A stretch of DNA of 64,000 bases from Proteiniborus ethanoligenes (GTDB taxonomy: Bacteria > Bacillota > Clostridia > Tissierellales > Proteiniboraceae), in contig NZ_FNQE01000001.1 of NCBI RefSeq assembly GCF_900107485.1, positions 140,582 to 204,581 on the forward strand, in the 5' to 3' direction. The notes under the pieces were generated by a model. That model was not told the DNA's origin. It ran no database searches and was given only the letters and a program-made list of their open reading frames with translations. Positions 53,944 through 62,904 of the stretch are shown piece after piece. Every line of letters begins with the position of its first letter. The first letter of the stretch is position 1. A program made the position numbers and the translations under genes.

Positions 53944-55268
53944 TGAGAATGTACGATATTATCCAGAAAAAAAGAGATGGAAAAGAGCTAACTACAGAAG
54001 AGATAAACTTTTTTATTAATGGATATACAGAAGGTAGAATCCCTGATTATCAAGCAAGTGCATTACTTATGGCAATTTATCTTAAAAAAATGAATAAAAG
54101 AGAAACTGTAGATTTAACAAGTGCAGTAGTAAATTCTGGTGAAACTGTTGATCTTTCACTTATTAAAGGAATAAAAGTTGACAAGCATAGTACTGGCGGA
54201 GTAGGAGATAAGACTACATTGGCTTTAGGCCCAATGGTTGCAGCCTGCGGATTACCTTTTGCAAAAATGTCAGGAAGAGGTTTAGGACATACAGGCGGAA
54301 CATTAGATAAACTTGAAGCTATAAAAGGACTTAGAACAGAGCTTTCTAAGGAAGAATTTATTTCAATAGTAAATAGAGTAAAGCTGTGTATTTGCAGTCA
54401 AACTGCTAATATTACTCCTGCAGATAAAAAACTTTATGCCTTAAGGGACGTGACAGCTACTGTAGATAATATTTCTCTTATTGCAAGTAGCGTAATGAGC
54501 AAAAAAATAGCATCAGGCTCAAACTCTATAGTTTTAGATGTTAAAGTAGGTAGTGGAGCATTTATGAAGGATTTAGAAAGTGCATTTGTTTTAGCAAAGG
54601 AAATGGTAGATATAGGCAATAGCGTGGGTAGGGATACTGTGGCAATAATATCTGATATGGATGAACCTTTAGGATATGCAATAGGTAACTCCTTAGAAGT
54701 GATAGAAGCTATAGAAACATTAAAAGGGAATGGTCCTGAAGACTTTGTAGAGCTATGTTTAACATTAGGTGCTAGACTATTGCTATTAGGTAAAAAAGCT
54801 TCAAGTATAGAAGAAGGCAGAAAAATGTTGGTTGAAGTAATTAACAACGGAGAAGCATATAATAAGCTTTTAGAATTTGTAGAGGCACAGGGTGGAGATA
54901 CTGATTATATTAAAAATACTGAATTATTACCTAAAGCTTCTCATATAATAGAGTTAGTAAGCCATAATGATGGATATATTAAATCAATTGATGCAGAAGA
55001 AGTAGGAAAATGTGCATTAGCCCTTGGAGCTGGCAGAGAAACAAAAGAGAGTGATATTGATTTAGCTGCTGGAATTATTTTAAATAAAAAAGTTGATGAT
55101 AGAGTAGAAAAGGGAGATGTAGTAGCATATTTGCATTGTAATGATAAAAGCAAAGCTGAAAATGTGGCTATAATGCTTAGAAATGCTATTAAAATAGGAG
55201 ACAAAAACCCTATACATAAAAAACTAATTTATGGTATTGTAGACAATAAAGAAACGATTAAATTTTAA
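53943..55268 (+). CDS. pdp: Pyrimidine-nucleoside phosphorylase
   Basis: Phosphorolysis of uridine, thymidine and deoxyuridine. 441 residues of the NP II family: KHSTGGVGDKTTL phosphate site, MSGRGLGHTGGTLDKLEAI, SLIASSVMSKKIASGS, and C-terminal barrel-sandwich domain (VEKGDVVAYLH). The ATG overlaps the previous stop as TAATG, so the two are translationally coupled; ATG 53949 is also possible. Confidence 0.95.
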   Translation: MRMYDIIQKKRDGKELTTEEINFFINGYTEGRIPDYQASALLMAIYLKKMNKRETVDLTSAVVNSGETVDLSLIKGIKVDKHSTGGVGDKTTLALGPMVAACGLPFAKMSGRGLGHTGGTLDKLEAIKGLRTELSKEEFISIVNRVKLCICSQTANITPADKKLYALRDVTATVDNISLIASSVMSKKIASGSNSIVLDVKVGSGAFMKDLESAFVLAKEMVDIGNSVGRDTVAIISDMDEPLGYAIGNSLEVIEAIETLKGNGPEDFVELCLTLGARLLLLGKKASSIEEGRKMLVEVINNGEAYNKLLEFVEAQGGDTDYIKNTELLPKASHIIELVSHNDGYIKSIDAEEVGKCALALGAGRETKESDIDLAAGIILNKKVDDRVEKGDVVAYLHCNDKSKAENVAIMLRNAIKIGDKNPIHKKLIYGIVDNKETIKF

Positions 55269-55308
55269 AAATTGTACTGCAAGATTACAAACAAAATATT
55301 ATGTAAAC

Positions 55309-55341
55309 AAGGAGACTGTAACCCAATAGTCTCCTTTTTTT
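55309..55341 (+). terminator. Intrinsic terminator of the nucleoside operon
   Basis: AAGGAGACT/AGTCTCCTT stem (55309-55317 with 55328-55336), 10-base loop, T7. Confidence 0.9.
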
Positions 55342-55416
55342 GTAATTTTATATTTGAATAAGTTATTTATTAGATGGATAACATAAAAATAAATATTTTG
55401 CAAAGGGAGGGGTAAA

Positions 55417-56595
55417 ATGTACAAATTAATAAATAATAGAATATTAGTTAGTGCTATATTTTTGTTAGTATTTGTTTTTGGGTTTTCATCGAATTCGTTT
55501 GGTGAAGAACCATTTAAATTAGAAGCAAAATCAGCTTTACTTATGGATGCTTCCTCTGGAGAAATAATTTATGAGAAAAATATACATGAAAAAACACCCC
55601 CTGCAAGTATAACTAAAATTATGCTTCTCTTAATTGCAATGGAGGAATTAGATAGTGGTAAGATTAGTCTTGAGGATGAAGTATATATAAGTGCAAACTC
55701 ATCTAGGATGGGAGGAACTCAAGTATATTTGGAGGAGGGGGAGACTCAAAAAGTTGATGATTTATTGAAGGCTATATGTATAAGATCAGCAAATGATGCT
55801 GCAGTAGCTTTAGCTGAGCATATCTCTGGTAGTATAGAAGTTTTTGTTCAAAGAATGAATGAAAGAGCTAAGGAATTAGGAATGAACAATACATTATTTA
55901 AAAATACTACAGGACTTCCTGATGGAGAGCATGTTACTACTGCATATGATGTTGGAATAATGTCAAAGGAGTTATTAAAACATCCTAAAATCCATGATTG
56001 GCTGACTGTATACATGACTGATATTTATGTTGGAAAAAAGAAAGACAAAGTTCAAACTCTTGTAAACACTAATAAGCTTATACGTGATTATCAAGGAATA
56101 ACTGGAATCAAAACAGGTCATATAAGTGACGCTGGTCACTGTCTTTCCGCATCTGCTAGAAGAGGAAACCTTACATTAATTAGTGTAATATTAGGAGGAC
56201 CAACATCAAATAGCAGGTTTGCAGAGTCGAAGCAATTATTAGACTATGGCTTTGCTAACTATGATTCGATTGCCATATGCAAAAAAAATGATATAATTAA
56301 AAACATAAGCGTACTGAAAGGTAAAAATCATACTTTAAATATAGTAGCAGAGAATGAATATAGTGTTCTTTTAAAAAAAGGCATGACTAAAGATATTGAA
56401 AAAGAAATAATATTACCAGATTCTATAAGTGCACCAATTAAAAAAGGAGAAAAGATTGGGGAAATTATTCTAAAGAATAAAGGTCAGGAAATAGGAAGAG
56501 TTGGATTAGTATCTGAAAAAGAAATAGAAAAAGCTTCATTGTTAGATATGTTTAAAAAAGTTACTACTAGTTTTTTAGGCTATAGAAAACCATAA
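55417..56595 (+). CDS. dacF: D-alanyl-D-alanine carboxypeptidase (DacF-like)
   Basis: Penicillin-binding protein removing the terminal D-Ala of peptidoglycan stems. 392 residues: signal peptide (about 1-30), SxxK in ASITKIM, SxN in SANDAA, KTG in GIKTGHISDAGHC, then the PBP5 C-terminal domain and a short amphipathic tail (LLDMFKKVTTSFLGY) for membrane binding. Position after the pnp genes is that of Bacillus dacF, a forespore gene. Strong SD GGGAGGGG. Confidence 0.92.
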   Translation: MYKLINNRILVSAIFLLVFVFGFSSNSFGEEPFKLEAKSALLMDASSGEIIYEKNIHEKTPPASITKIMLLLIAMEELDSGKISLEDEVYISANSSRMGGTQVYLEEGETQKVDDLLKAICIRSANDAAVALAEHISGSIEVFVQRMNERAKELGMNNTLFKNTTGLPDGEHVTTAYDVGIMSKELLKHPKIHDWLTVYMTDIYVGKKKDKVQTLVNTNKLIRDYQGITGIKTGHISDAGHCLSASARRGNLTLISVILGGPTSNSRFAESKQLLDYGFANYDSIAICKKNDIIKNISVLKGKNHTLNIVAENEYSVLLKKGMTKDIEKEIILPDSISAPIKKGEKIGEIILKNKGQEIGRVGLVSEKEIEKASLLDMFKKVTTSFLGYRKP

Positions 56596-56628
56596 AAGCA
56601 GGATTAATAATATCCTGCTTTTATGGTT
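56588..56628. terminator. 17-bp stem-loop overlapping the dacF stop codon
   Basis: Perfect 17-bp arms (56588-56604 with 56612-56628), TAATAAT loop. The last two codons and stop of dacF lie in the left arm. T-rich right arm but no separate T tail. Likely a terminator. Confidence 0.65.
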
Positions 56629-56771
56629 TAGGCTAATATAACTAATTGAAAACACTAATGAACACCTATTGACAACATATTGATATTGTTATATATATTG
56701 ATTATTAGCAGTGTTTGTCCACATTTCATCATTGCTAAAGCAAATGATAGCTAAATAAAAAGGAGATAACA

Positions 56772-57521
56772 ATGGAGTACAAAGTTGTATTAGAAGCTTT
56801 TGAAGGACCTTTAGATTTACTTATGCACTTAATAGAAAAAGAAAAAGTGGATATATATGACATTCCAATAGCTAAAATAGCTGACCAATATATAGAATAT
56901 ATAAAAGATATTCAAAGTGTTGATTTAGATATGGCTAGTGAGTTTTTAGTTATGGCTGCTACATTACTAGAGATAAAGTCAAAAATGCTTTTACCTGTAT
57001 CTAATGCTGAAAATGAAAAAGAAGAAATAGAAGAAGGAGATCCGAGAGAAGAACTAGTAATGAGGCTTTTGGAATACAAAAAGTATAAATTAGCAGCAGA
57101 AAATTTAAAGTTAAAGGGCGATATTCAAAGTAAAATATTTTTTAAACAAAAAGAAGAGCTAGATGAATTTATGGTACAGGATTCCTTTGAATTAGAAGAA
57201 ATTGATTTTAGGGAGCTATTATTAGCATATTCAAATATAATAAATAGATATTTAGAAGATTCAAGTGAAAACGAATTAACCGAAATTGAAAGAGAAGAAT
57301 TGACTATAGACGAATGTATGAATGACTTAATCCTTATTATTAAAAGTAAGAAAGAGGTTAAATTTAACGAACTTTTTTCTGAGAACATGACTAGGACAAG
57401 AATAGTTGTAATGTTTTTGTCTATTCTAGAATTAATGAAAATTAAAGCTATAAAGGTTTTTCAAGAGAATAATTTTAGTGATATATTAATTAAGATTAAA
57501 GAATCTAAAGAAAAAAATTAG
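56772..57521 (+). CDS. scpA: Segregation and condensation protein A
   Basis: Kleisin that closes the SMC ring for chromosome organisation. 249 residues: N-terminal FEGPLDLLMHLIEKEKVDIYDI, SEFLVMAATLLEIKSKMLLP, acidic centre, and C-terminal winged helix (VVMFLSILELMKIKAIKVFQ). SD AAAAGGAG. Two bases before scpB's longest reading. Confidence 0.95.
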   Translation: MEYKVVLEAFEGPLDLLMHLIEKEKVDIYDIPIAKIADQYIEYIKDIQSVDLDMASEFLVMAATLLEIKSKMLLPVSNAENEKEEIEEGDPREELVMRLLEYKKYKLAAENLKLKGDIQSKIFFKQKEELDEFMVQDSFELEEIDFRELLLAYSNIINRYLEDSSENELTEIEREELTIDECMNDLILIIKSKKEVKFNELFSENMTRTRIVVMFLSILELMKIKAIKVFQENNFSDILIKIKESKEKN

Positions 57522-57532
57522 AGGTGACTTCT

Positions 57533-58081
57533 ATGGATATGAAAGAAATCAAATCTATTATTGAAGCATTGCTTTTTACTTGGGGAGATCCTCTTTCTAT
57601 TGAGGATATTTCTGAAGTTTTAGGGTTGGACAAAAAATCTCTAAAAATTATACTAAATGAAATGATAGATGATTTTAACTTTAATAGAAGGGGTATTCAA
57701 ATAATTAATACTAACAACACTTATCAGTTAAGCACAAGAGCTGAACATTTTGAATGGATAAAAAAATTATGTGCCCCTAGAATCAACAAAACATTATCGA
57801 ATGCTGCTCTTGAAACTTTATCTATTATTGCATACAAACAACCAATAACAAAGGCGGAAATAGAGATAATAAGGGGAGTCAAATGCGATAGAGCCTTAAG
57901 CACTTTAATGGAAAAAAAATTAGTTGTTGAAGTAGGCAGATTAGAAAAGCCTGGTAAACCAATTATTTATGGTACTACAGATGAATTTCTAAGATTCTTT
58001 GGATTATCATCACTTGAACATTTACCTTCATTAGATGAGGATTATATTATACAAATAGAAGATTTAGATAACACAAAATAA
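57533..58081 (+). CDS. scpB: Segregation and condensation protein B
   Basis: Dimeric winged-helix partner of ScpA and SMC. 182 residues: IIEALLFTWGDPLSIEDI, ETLSIIAYKQPITKAEIE, IRGVKCDRALSTLMEK, KPGKPIIYGTTDEFLRFFGL. ATG at 57533, 6 bases after GAGGTG; the GTG at 57524 is part of that SD. Confidence 0.95.
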   Translation: MDMKEIKSIIEALLFTWGDPLSIEDISEVLGLDKKSLKIILNEMIDDFNFNRRGIQIINTNNTYQLSTRAEHFEWIKKLCAPRINKTLSNAALETLSIIAYKQPITKAEIEIIRGVKCDRALSTLMEKKLVVEVGRLEKPGKPIIYGTTDEFLRFFGLSSLEHLPSLDEDYIIQIEDLDNTK

Positions 58082-58102
58082 TTTGTGTTATTTTTCTTTT
58101 TT
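58070..58102 (+). terminator. Intrinsic terminator of scpAB
   Basis: AACACAAA/TTTGTGTT stem (58070-58077 with 58082-58089) overlapping the scpB stop, ATAA loop, then T5-C-T6. Confidence 0.85.
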
Positions 58103-58154
58103 GGGGAAAACATATTAAATGTTGATTAGCATTATAAATTTGGAGTTGATATAG

Positions 58155-58808
58155 TTGAATAAAATACTTTTAATATTACTCTTATTCTTAGTGACCATTC
58201 TTTTTTCCCATCTATGTATAGATATAATCTTTAAAGAGAAAAAAGGAAATCATATGTTTAGAATTCAATTTAAATTATTGATGGGATTAGTAAAGTTTAA
58301 CTATGAGATTCCATACATGGATTTGCTTTTGAAATATGGAAAAAACTCTAATAAGGCTGAAGTAAGCAAGAGTAAAATTACAGACATTTTTAACATTCAA
58401 GACTCTGAAGGAATACTAGGCAAAATTGTTAGATATGACACTGCTATTATTGAGACTTCTAAATATATTCTTAAAAAAGCACATATAACTACATTTAGGT
58501 GGTGGTATAATATAGGCTTAGGCGAAGTAGCATTAACTGGATTTTCCTGTGGAGTAGCATGGACTTTAGTAAGTATATTATTAATCCCTTTTATAAGAAA
58601 TAATAATATAGATGAAATAAGCATAAACATTAATCCTATATTTAATGAAAGCATATTAGAAATAGATATTTTTTGTATAATTAAGTTTAAAATTGCTCAT
58701 ATTATTATTGCAGGCTTTAAATGCTTAAAAGAATGTATTAAAGGTGGTGTATTTAATGACAGAACATCCAATTCAAGGATTAATGAAAACAACTATGGAA
58801 AGCATTAA
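58155..58808 (+). CDS. DUF2953 protein (YtfI-like)
   Basis: 217 residues. N-terminal membrane helix (about 3-27), then RIQFKLLMGLVKFNYEIPYM and a central WWYNIGLGEVALTGFSCG. The second hydrophobic segment (about 133-150) and NPIFNESILEIDIFCI are typical of DUF2953. Paired with ytfJ in many spore formers. TTG start after TGGAGTTG. Its last 53 bases overlap ytfJ. Function unknown. Confidence 0.85.
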   Translation: MNKILLILLLFLVTILFSHLCIDIIFKEKKGNHMFRIQFKLLMGLVKFNYEIPYMDLLLKYGKNSNKAEVSKSKITDIFNIQDSEGILGKIVRYDTAIIETSKYILKKAHITTFRWWYNIGLGEVALTGFSCGVAWTLVSILLIPFIRNNNIDEISININPIFNESILEIDIFCIIKFKIAHIIIAGFKCLKECIKGGVFNDRTSNSRINENNYGKH

Positions 58809-59196
58809 AGAAATGGTAGATGTAAATACAATAGTTGGAGAACCAGTTGAATCCTCTGACGGACAAGTAATAATTCCAATTTCAAAAGTATCTTTTGGAT
58901 TTGCATCTGGTGGAACAGAATTTAATGGAAAAAGCAAAGGGAATAAAGGTGAAGGTATGACAGCTTCAGATAATAGTTTACCTTTTGGTGGTGGAACTGG
59001 TGCTGGAGTATCAATAATGCCGGTTGCTTTTATAGTAGTTGGAAATGGTAGTATGAAACTTTTACCAGTTGATCAAAATGCTAATATGCTAAATAGCATT
59101 ATAGATACTATACCTAAGATTGCAACTGGGATTCAAAACAAATTGAAGAGTAAAGAATCTAATGTGAAAAATGAAAATAGCTGTGATAACAATTAG
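58756..59196 (+). CDS. ytfJ: Sporulation protein YtfJ
   Basis: 146 residues: HPIQGLMKTTMESIKEMVDVNTIVGEP-type start, VIIPISKVSFGFASGG, and glycine-rich PFGGGTGAGVSIMPVAFIVV. Forespore-expressed in Bacillus; molecular role unclear. ATG at 58756 after AAAGGTGGTG; it starts inside DUF2953, so the two are probably coupled. Confidence 0.93.
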   Translation: MTEHPIQGLMKTTMESIKEMVDVNTIVGEPVESSDGQVIIPISKVSFGFASGGTEFNGKSKGNKGEGMTASDNSLPFGGGTGAGVSIMPVAFIVVGNGSMKLLPVDQNANMLNSIIDTIPKIATGIQNKLKSKESNVKNENSCDNN

Positions 59197-59220
59197 GAGC
59201 AGAAAAGACTGCTCTTTATT
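59197..59220 (+). terminator. Short terminator after ytfJ
   Basis: GAGCAG/CTGCTC stem (59197-59202 with 59209-59214), AAAAGA loop, TTTATT tail. Confidence 0.65.
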
Positions 59221-59259
59221 GTGTTAAAGACACAATTATCAATTTATGGAGTGATATTT

Positions 59260-60375
59260 TTGGATAAATATTCAAGATTTAAAATAGCTTCGATACTATT
59301 TATAATGGTAGCGCTTATCCTAACAACTGGATTTACATATCCATCTCCAAGTGCAGATAGTGCTATACTAATTGACTCTGTAACAGGAAGAGTAATGTAT
59401 TCCTTGAATCCAAATCTTAAAAAACCAATGGCAAGTACAACTAAGATTATGACTGCACTATTAGCAATTGAGCATGGAGATTTAAATTCAAAGGTAAAGG
59501 TTAAAAAAAGTTCAGTAGGAATTGAAGGTTCAAGTATTTATCTTATGGAAAATGAAGAAGTATTATTAAAAGATATGATTTATGGATTAATGCTTAGATC
59601 AGGTAATGATGCAGCAGTAGCCATTGCAGAACACATCTCTGGCTCAGTAGATGAATTTGTAAAGCTGATGAATAAAAGAGCTAAAGAGATTGGAGCTAAT
59701 AATACTAACTTTGTTAATCCTCATGGCTTGCATCATCAAGACCATTATTCAACAGCATATGACTTAGCAATAATTACTAGAGAAGGGATGAAACAAGATT
59801 TTTTTCGTGAAGTATCAAAGACAAAACTTTGGGTTGCAGATAGGGATATTAATCAATACTTTTATAATAAAAATGATGTCCTATGGGAATACAAAGGAGG
59901 AGATGGAGTAAAGATTGGGTACACAAAAGCTTCAGGTAGATGCTTAGTTGCTAGTGCAACTAGAGATGAGATGCAGCTAATTTCTGTAGTAATAAATGAT
60001 GGAAACTGGTTTAATGACTGCTATGAGATGCTCAATTATGGATTTGAGAATTTTAAACCAGCATTATTATTAAGCAAAGGACAATTTTTAAAAGAAATAC
60101 AGATAATAAATGGAGATAAAGAAAAGTATAATGCTTTATACGATAGTGATTTGATAATTCCACTTAAAGAAGGTGAAAAGGATAAAATAAAGATTCTAGT
60201 TAATCTACCCGATACAATACCAGCACCCGTAGAAAAATGTAAAAAGCTAGGTAACATTCTAGTATTTCTTGAAGGAAAACTATTGTACACTAAGGAAATT
60301 GAATCGAGTGTAGATATAAAAAATAAAAATGTTAATCTAAGTATAATAGACTTTTTATATAAAATTTTTAAATAG
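59260..60375 (+). CDS. dacB: D-alanyl-D-alanine carboxypeptidase (DacB-like) with KIG variant
   Basis: Second PBP5-type carboxypeptidase in the window. 371 residues from TTG 59260 (after GGAGTGATA): signal segment (about 7-28), S59-T-T-K62, S114-G-N116, but the third active-site motif reads K218-I-G220 instead of KTG, within DGVKIGYTKASGRCLVAS. The C-terminal beta domain is present. DacB in Bacillus trims spore cortex peptidoglycan; location next to ytfJ and rluB fits. Whether the Thr-to-Ile change weakens activity is open. Confidence 0.88.
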   Translation: MDKYSRFKIASILFIMVALILTTGFTYPSPSADSAILIDSVTGRVMYSLNPNLKKPMASTTKIMTALLAIEHGDLNSKVKVKKSSVGIEGSSIYLMENEEVLLKDMIYGLMLRSGNDAAVAIAEHISGSVDEFVKLMNKRAKEIGANNTNFVNPHGLHHQDHYSTAYDLAIITREGMKQDFFREVSKTKLWVADRDINQYFYNKNDVLWEYKGGDGVKIGYTKASGRCLVASATRDEMQLISVVINDGNWFNDCYEMLNYGFENFKPALLLSKGQFLKEIQIINGDKEKYNALYDSDLIIPLKEGEKDKIKILVNLPDTIPAPVEKCKKLGNILVFLEGKLLYTKEIESSVDIKNKNVNLSIIDFLYKIFK

Positions 60376-60388
60376 CAGAAATTATATA

Positions 60389-60436
60389 AGAAAAGCTTCC
60401 ATCGAGGCGTAATTAAATTATGGAAGCTTTTCTTTA
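60389..60436 (+). terminator. Terminator of dacB
   Basis: 14-bp perfect stem (60389-60402 with 60420-60433), 17-base loop, TTT tail. Confidence 0.75.
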
Positions 60437-60498
60437 AATTCATTACGGAAAGTTCTTTAAATTAAAAGTATAAAAATAGGACTTTCCTATTCGTTATA

Positions 60499-60532
60499 AA
60501 AAATAGCATGGCAAAAGCCCTGCTATTTTTTT
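60499..60532 (+). terminator. Second intrinsic terminator before the oxidoreductase pair
   Basis: AAAAATAGCA/TGCTATTTTT stem (60499-60508 with 60521-60530), inner GGC/GCC pairs, T7. Two terminators in tandem insulate the next operon. Confidence 0.85.
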
Positions 60533-60600
60533 GTAACCAAATATGGATATTTCAATAAGCTATTATTATAGTCCAACGTAATGGGAGGGAGTAAAGAATA

Positions 60601-61569
60601 ATGCATAGAAGACTAGAATGCATTGACGCAGGTAGTGAGTATTGCCCTTGCTATCTTGCTGAAACAAAAAATTGTATAACTTGTTCTCAACTTCAAGGTA
60701 AAGAATTTTGTGATTGCAATTGGACCGGAACATGCATATTACAAGAGCTTACTATGAATAGAAACAAAGTAAAAAAACAAAGGGATTATTATAATGGAGG
60801 TATTGAAGAGTTTGATAAAATTGGGCAGGATAGCTTTTTACTAAAATTGAAAGTAACCAAAACACTTGCTAGACAGCTTAAAGAGCCAGGTTCATATGTG
60901 TTTATAAGAGATAATAATTTGCCACAATACTTTGATACACCAATGTCAGTAATGAAATCCGATGAATTAAATGGAACAATAACCATAGTATTTAAGGCTG
61001 TGGGTACTAAGACTAACCAATTAAAGAATATCAAGGACAATGTCTTAATAAAAGGTCCTTATTGGAATGGCGTACTCGGACTAAGCTACATTAAAAAAGT
61101 TAAAGGCGAAAATTGCTTAGTTCTAGCTCGAGGTATATCTCAAGCACCTTCTTTACTTTCATTAGAGAAATTAGTAAAGAATAATAATCATGTAACCTTA
61201 ATACTTGACAAAGGAAGTGTAGGGGAAATATTTATTAATGATTATATAAAAAGCATGAGCATAGAAATATTTGAAGAAGATTTGATGAGTGAAAAGGGGA
61301 GTGTTTTGGTAAAGCACATATTAACAAACAAGAATATTAGTCTGATTTTTAGCGCAGGTTCTGATTTGCTTCATATGAAGATCATAAAATTAATAGATGA
61401 ATTAGATATAAAACCATATTTAGCAGTTACAAATAACACCGAGATATGTTGTGGAGAAGGGATTTGTGGTGGTTGTACAACAAGATTAAAGAATGAAGGC
61501 AGGGTTAAACCTTGTAAAACTCAAATAGATGCAAGAAAAATTATTGAAAGGAGGGTACTAATTGACTAA
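60601..61569 (+). CDS. Ferredoxin-NADP reductase/PyrK-like FAD and [2Fe-2S] protein with Cys-rich N terminus
   Basis: 322 residues. Residues 1-50 hold nine cysteines (CIDAGSEYCPCYL, CITCSQLQ, CDCNWTGTCIL), a likely additional metal site. The middle resembles the FAD/NAD-binding fold of PyrK and sulfide dehydrogenase subunits (EPGSYVFIRDNN, TPMSV, GPYWNG). The end has CCGEGICGGC...C, the PyrK-type [2Fe-2S] motif. It overlaps the next gene by 8 bases, so the two proteins are probably made as one complex. No pyrD is nearby, so a role in pyrimidine synthesis is unlikely. Confidence 0.8.
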   Translation: MHRRLECIDAGSEYCPCYLAETKNCITCSQLQGKEFCDCNWTGTCILQELTMNRNKVKKQRDYYNGGIEEFDKIGQDSFLLKLKVTKTLARQLKEPGSYVFIRDNNLPQYFDTPMSVMKSDELNGTITIVFKAVGTKTNQLKNIKDNVLIKGPYWNGVLGLSYIKKVKGENCLVLARGISQAPSLLSLEKLVKNNNHVTLILDKGSVGEIFINDYIKSMSIEIFEEDLMSEKGSVLVKHILTNKNISLIFSAGSDLLHMKIIKLIDELDIKPYLAVTNNTEICCGEGICGGCTTRLKNEGRVKPCKTQIDARKIIERRVLID

Positions 61570-62842
61570 GGTAGTAGTAATTGGTGGAGGATGGGCAGGA
61601 TGTGCTGCATCTTTAACAGCAAGAAAAGCTGGGGCAGATGTAGTTCTGATTGAAAAAACAGATATGTTAATTGGGCTGGGTAATGTTGGAGGAATAATGA
61701 GAAACAATGGAAGATATACTGCTGCAGAGGAAAATATATACTTGGGAGCAGGAGAACTATTTGAGATAACTGACAAAGCTTCTAGACATAAAGGTATTGA
61801 CTTCCCTGGGCATAAACATGCATGGCTTTATGATGTTACAAAGGTTGAGCCTGAAGTAAGAAAGCTATTAATTGAAAAAGGAATTAATATAATGCTTGAA
61901 AGTAGAGCTGTTGATGTAATTATGGAAGGTAAAAGGATAAAAGCAATACTAATGGCAGATGATAGTGTGGTGGAAGGTGATGTTTTTATAGAAACAACAG
62001 GCTCTACAGGACCTATGGGTAATTGCTTGAAGTATGGTAATGGCTGTGCTATGTGCATCTTAAGATGTCCTTCCTTTGGCCCTAGAATTAGTATTAGCAT
62101 GAGGGCTGGAGTGGAGGATATAATGGGAATGAGAGGAGATGAATCTTATGGGGCTTTCAGTGGATCGTGTAAGCTTAATAAGGATTCATTGAGTGATGAA
62201 ATAAGAGATACTCTAAATAAAGCTGGAGTAGTTGTTTTACCAATTCCCAAAGAGGATATAAAATTAGAAAAACTTGATTTAAAGGTTTGTCAGCAATATT
62301 CATTAAAGGAATTTGCAGAAAATATTATTTTGTTAGATACTGGTCATGCAAAGCTCATGACGCCTTTTTATCCTTTAGCCTTATTAAGAAAAATAAAAGG
62401 ACTTGAATATGCCAGATATGAAGATCCGTATTCAGGTGGAAAGGGCAACTCAGTTAGATACCTATCTATTGCACCAAGAAATAATACCCTCAAAGTTAAC
62501 GATGTAGAAAATTTATTTTGTGCAGGAGAAAAATCAGGTTTGTTTGTTGGGCATACAGAAGCCATTTCAACAGGTAGTCTAGCTGGGCATAATAGTGTAA
62601 GGTCAATTCTTGGAATTCCTCTGCTTGAAATACCAAGAAATTTAGCAATTGGTGACATAATTGCTTATGCAAATGAAGAAATAAATACTAAAGAAGGTTT
62701 AAAGAAAAGATATACATTTGCAGGAGCTGAATTTTTTGATAGAATGAAAAAAATGGGTATATATTTGACTAACAGCGAAGAAATAAAAAGAAAAGTACAG
62801 AGGATGGATTTGCTGAATATTTATGATGAGAGACTTGTATAA
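61562..62842 (+). CDS. FAD-dependent oxidoreductase, partner of the PyrK-like protein
   Basis: 426 residues. N-terminal Rossmann FAD site VVIGGGWAGCAASLTARKAGADVVLIEK-type, NVGGIMRNNGRY, and a GidA-like second FAD contact near GEKSGLFVGHTEAIS. A central CLKYGNGCAMCILRCPSFGPR has three to four clustered cysteines that may bind a metal or take part in redox. TTG start after AAAGGAGGG at 61549-61557. Substrate unknown; the electron path NAD(P)H to flavin to Fe-S to this flavin, or the reverse, is inferred. Confidence 0.78.
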   Translation: MTKVVVIGGGWAGCAASLTARKAGADVVLIEKTDMLIGLGNVGGIMRNNGRYTAAEENIYLGAGELFEITDKASRHKGIDFPGHKHAWLYDVTKVEPEVRKLLIEKGINIMLESRAVDVIMEGKRIKAILMADDSVVEGDVFIETTGSTGPMGNCLKYGNGCAMCILRCPSFGPRISISMRAGVEDIMGMRGDESYGAFSGSCKLNKDSLSDEIRDTLNKAGVVVLPIPKEDIKLEKLDLKVCQQYSLKEFAENIILLDTGHAKLMTPFYPLALLRKIKGLEYARYEDPYSGGKGNSVRYLSIAPRNNTLKVNDVENLFCAGEKSGLFVGHTEAISTGSLAGHNSVRSILGIPLLEIPRNLAIGDIIAYANEEINTKEGLKKRYTFAGAEFFDRMKKMGIYLTNSEEIKRKVQRMDLLNIYDERLV

Positions 62843-62904
62843 TACTACTAATATACAATATAATTATTTTAAATTAACAACTATTATACGAAAGAAGGGA
62901 AAAA

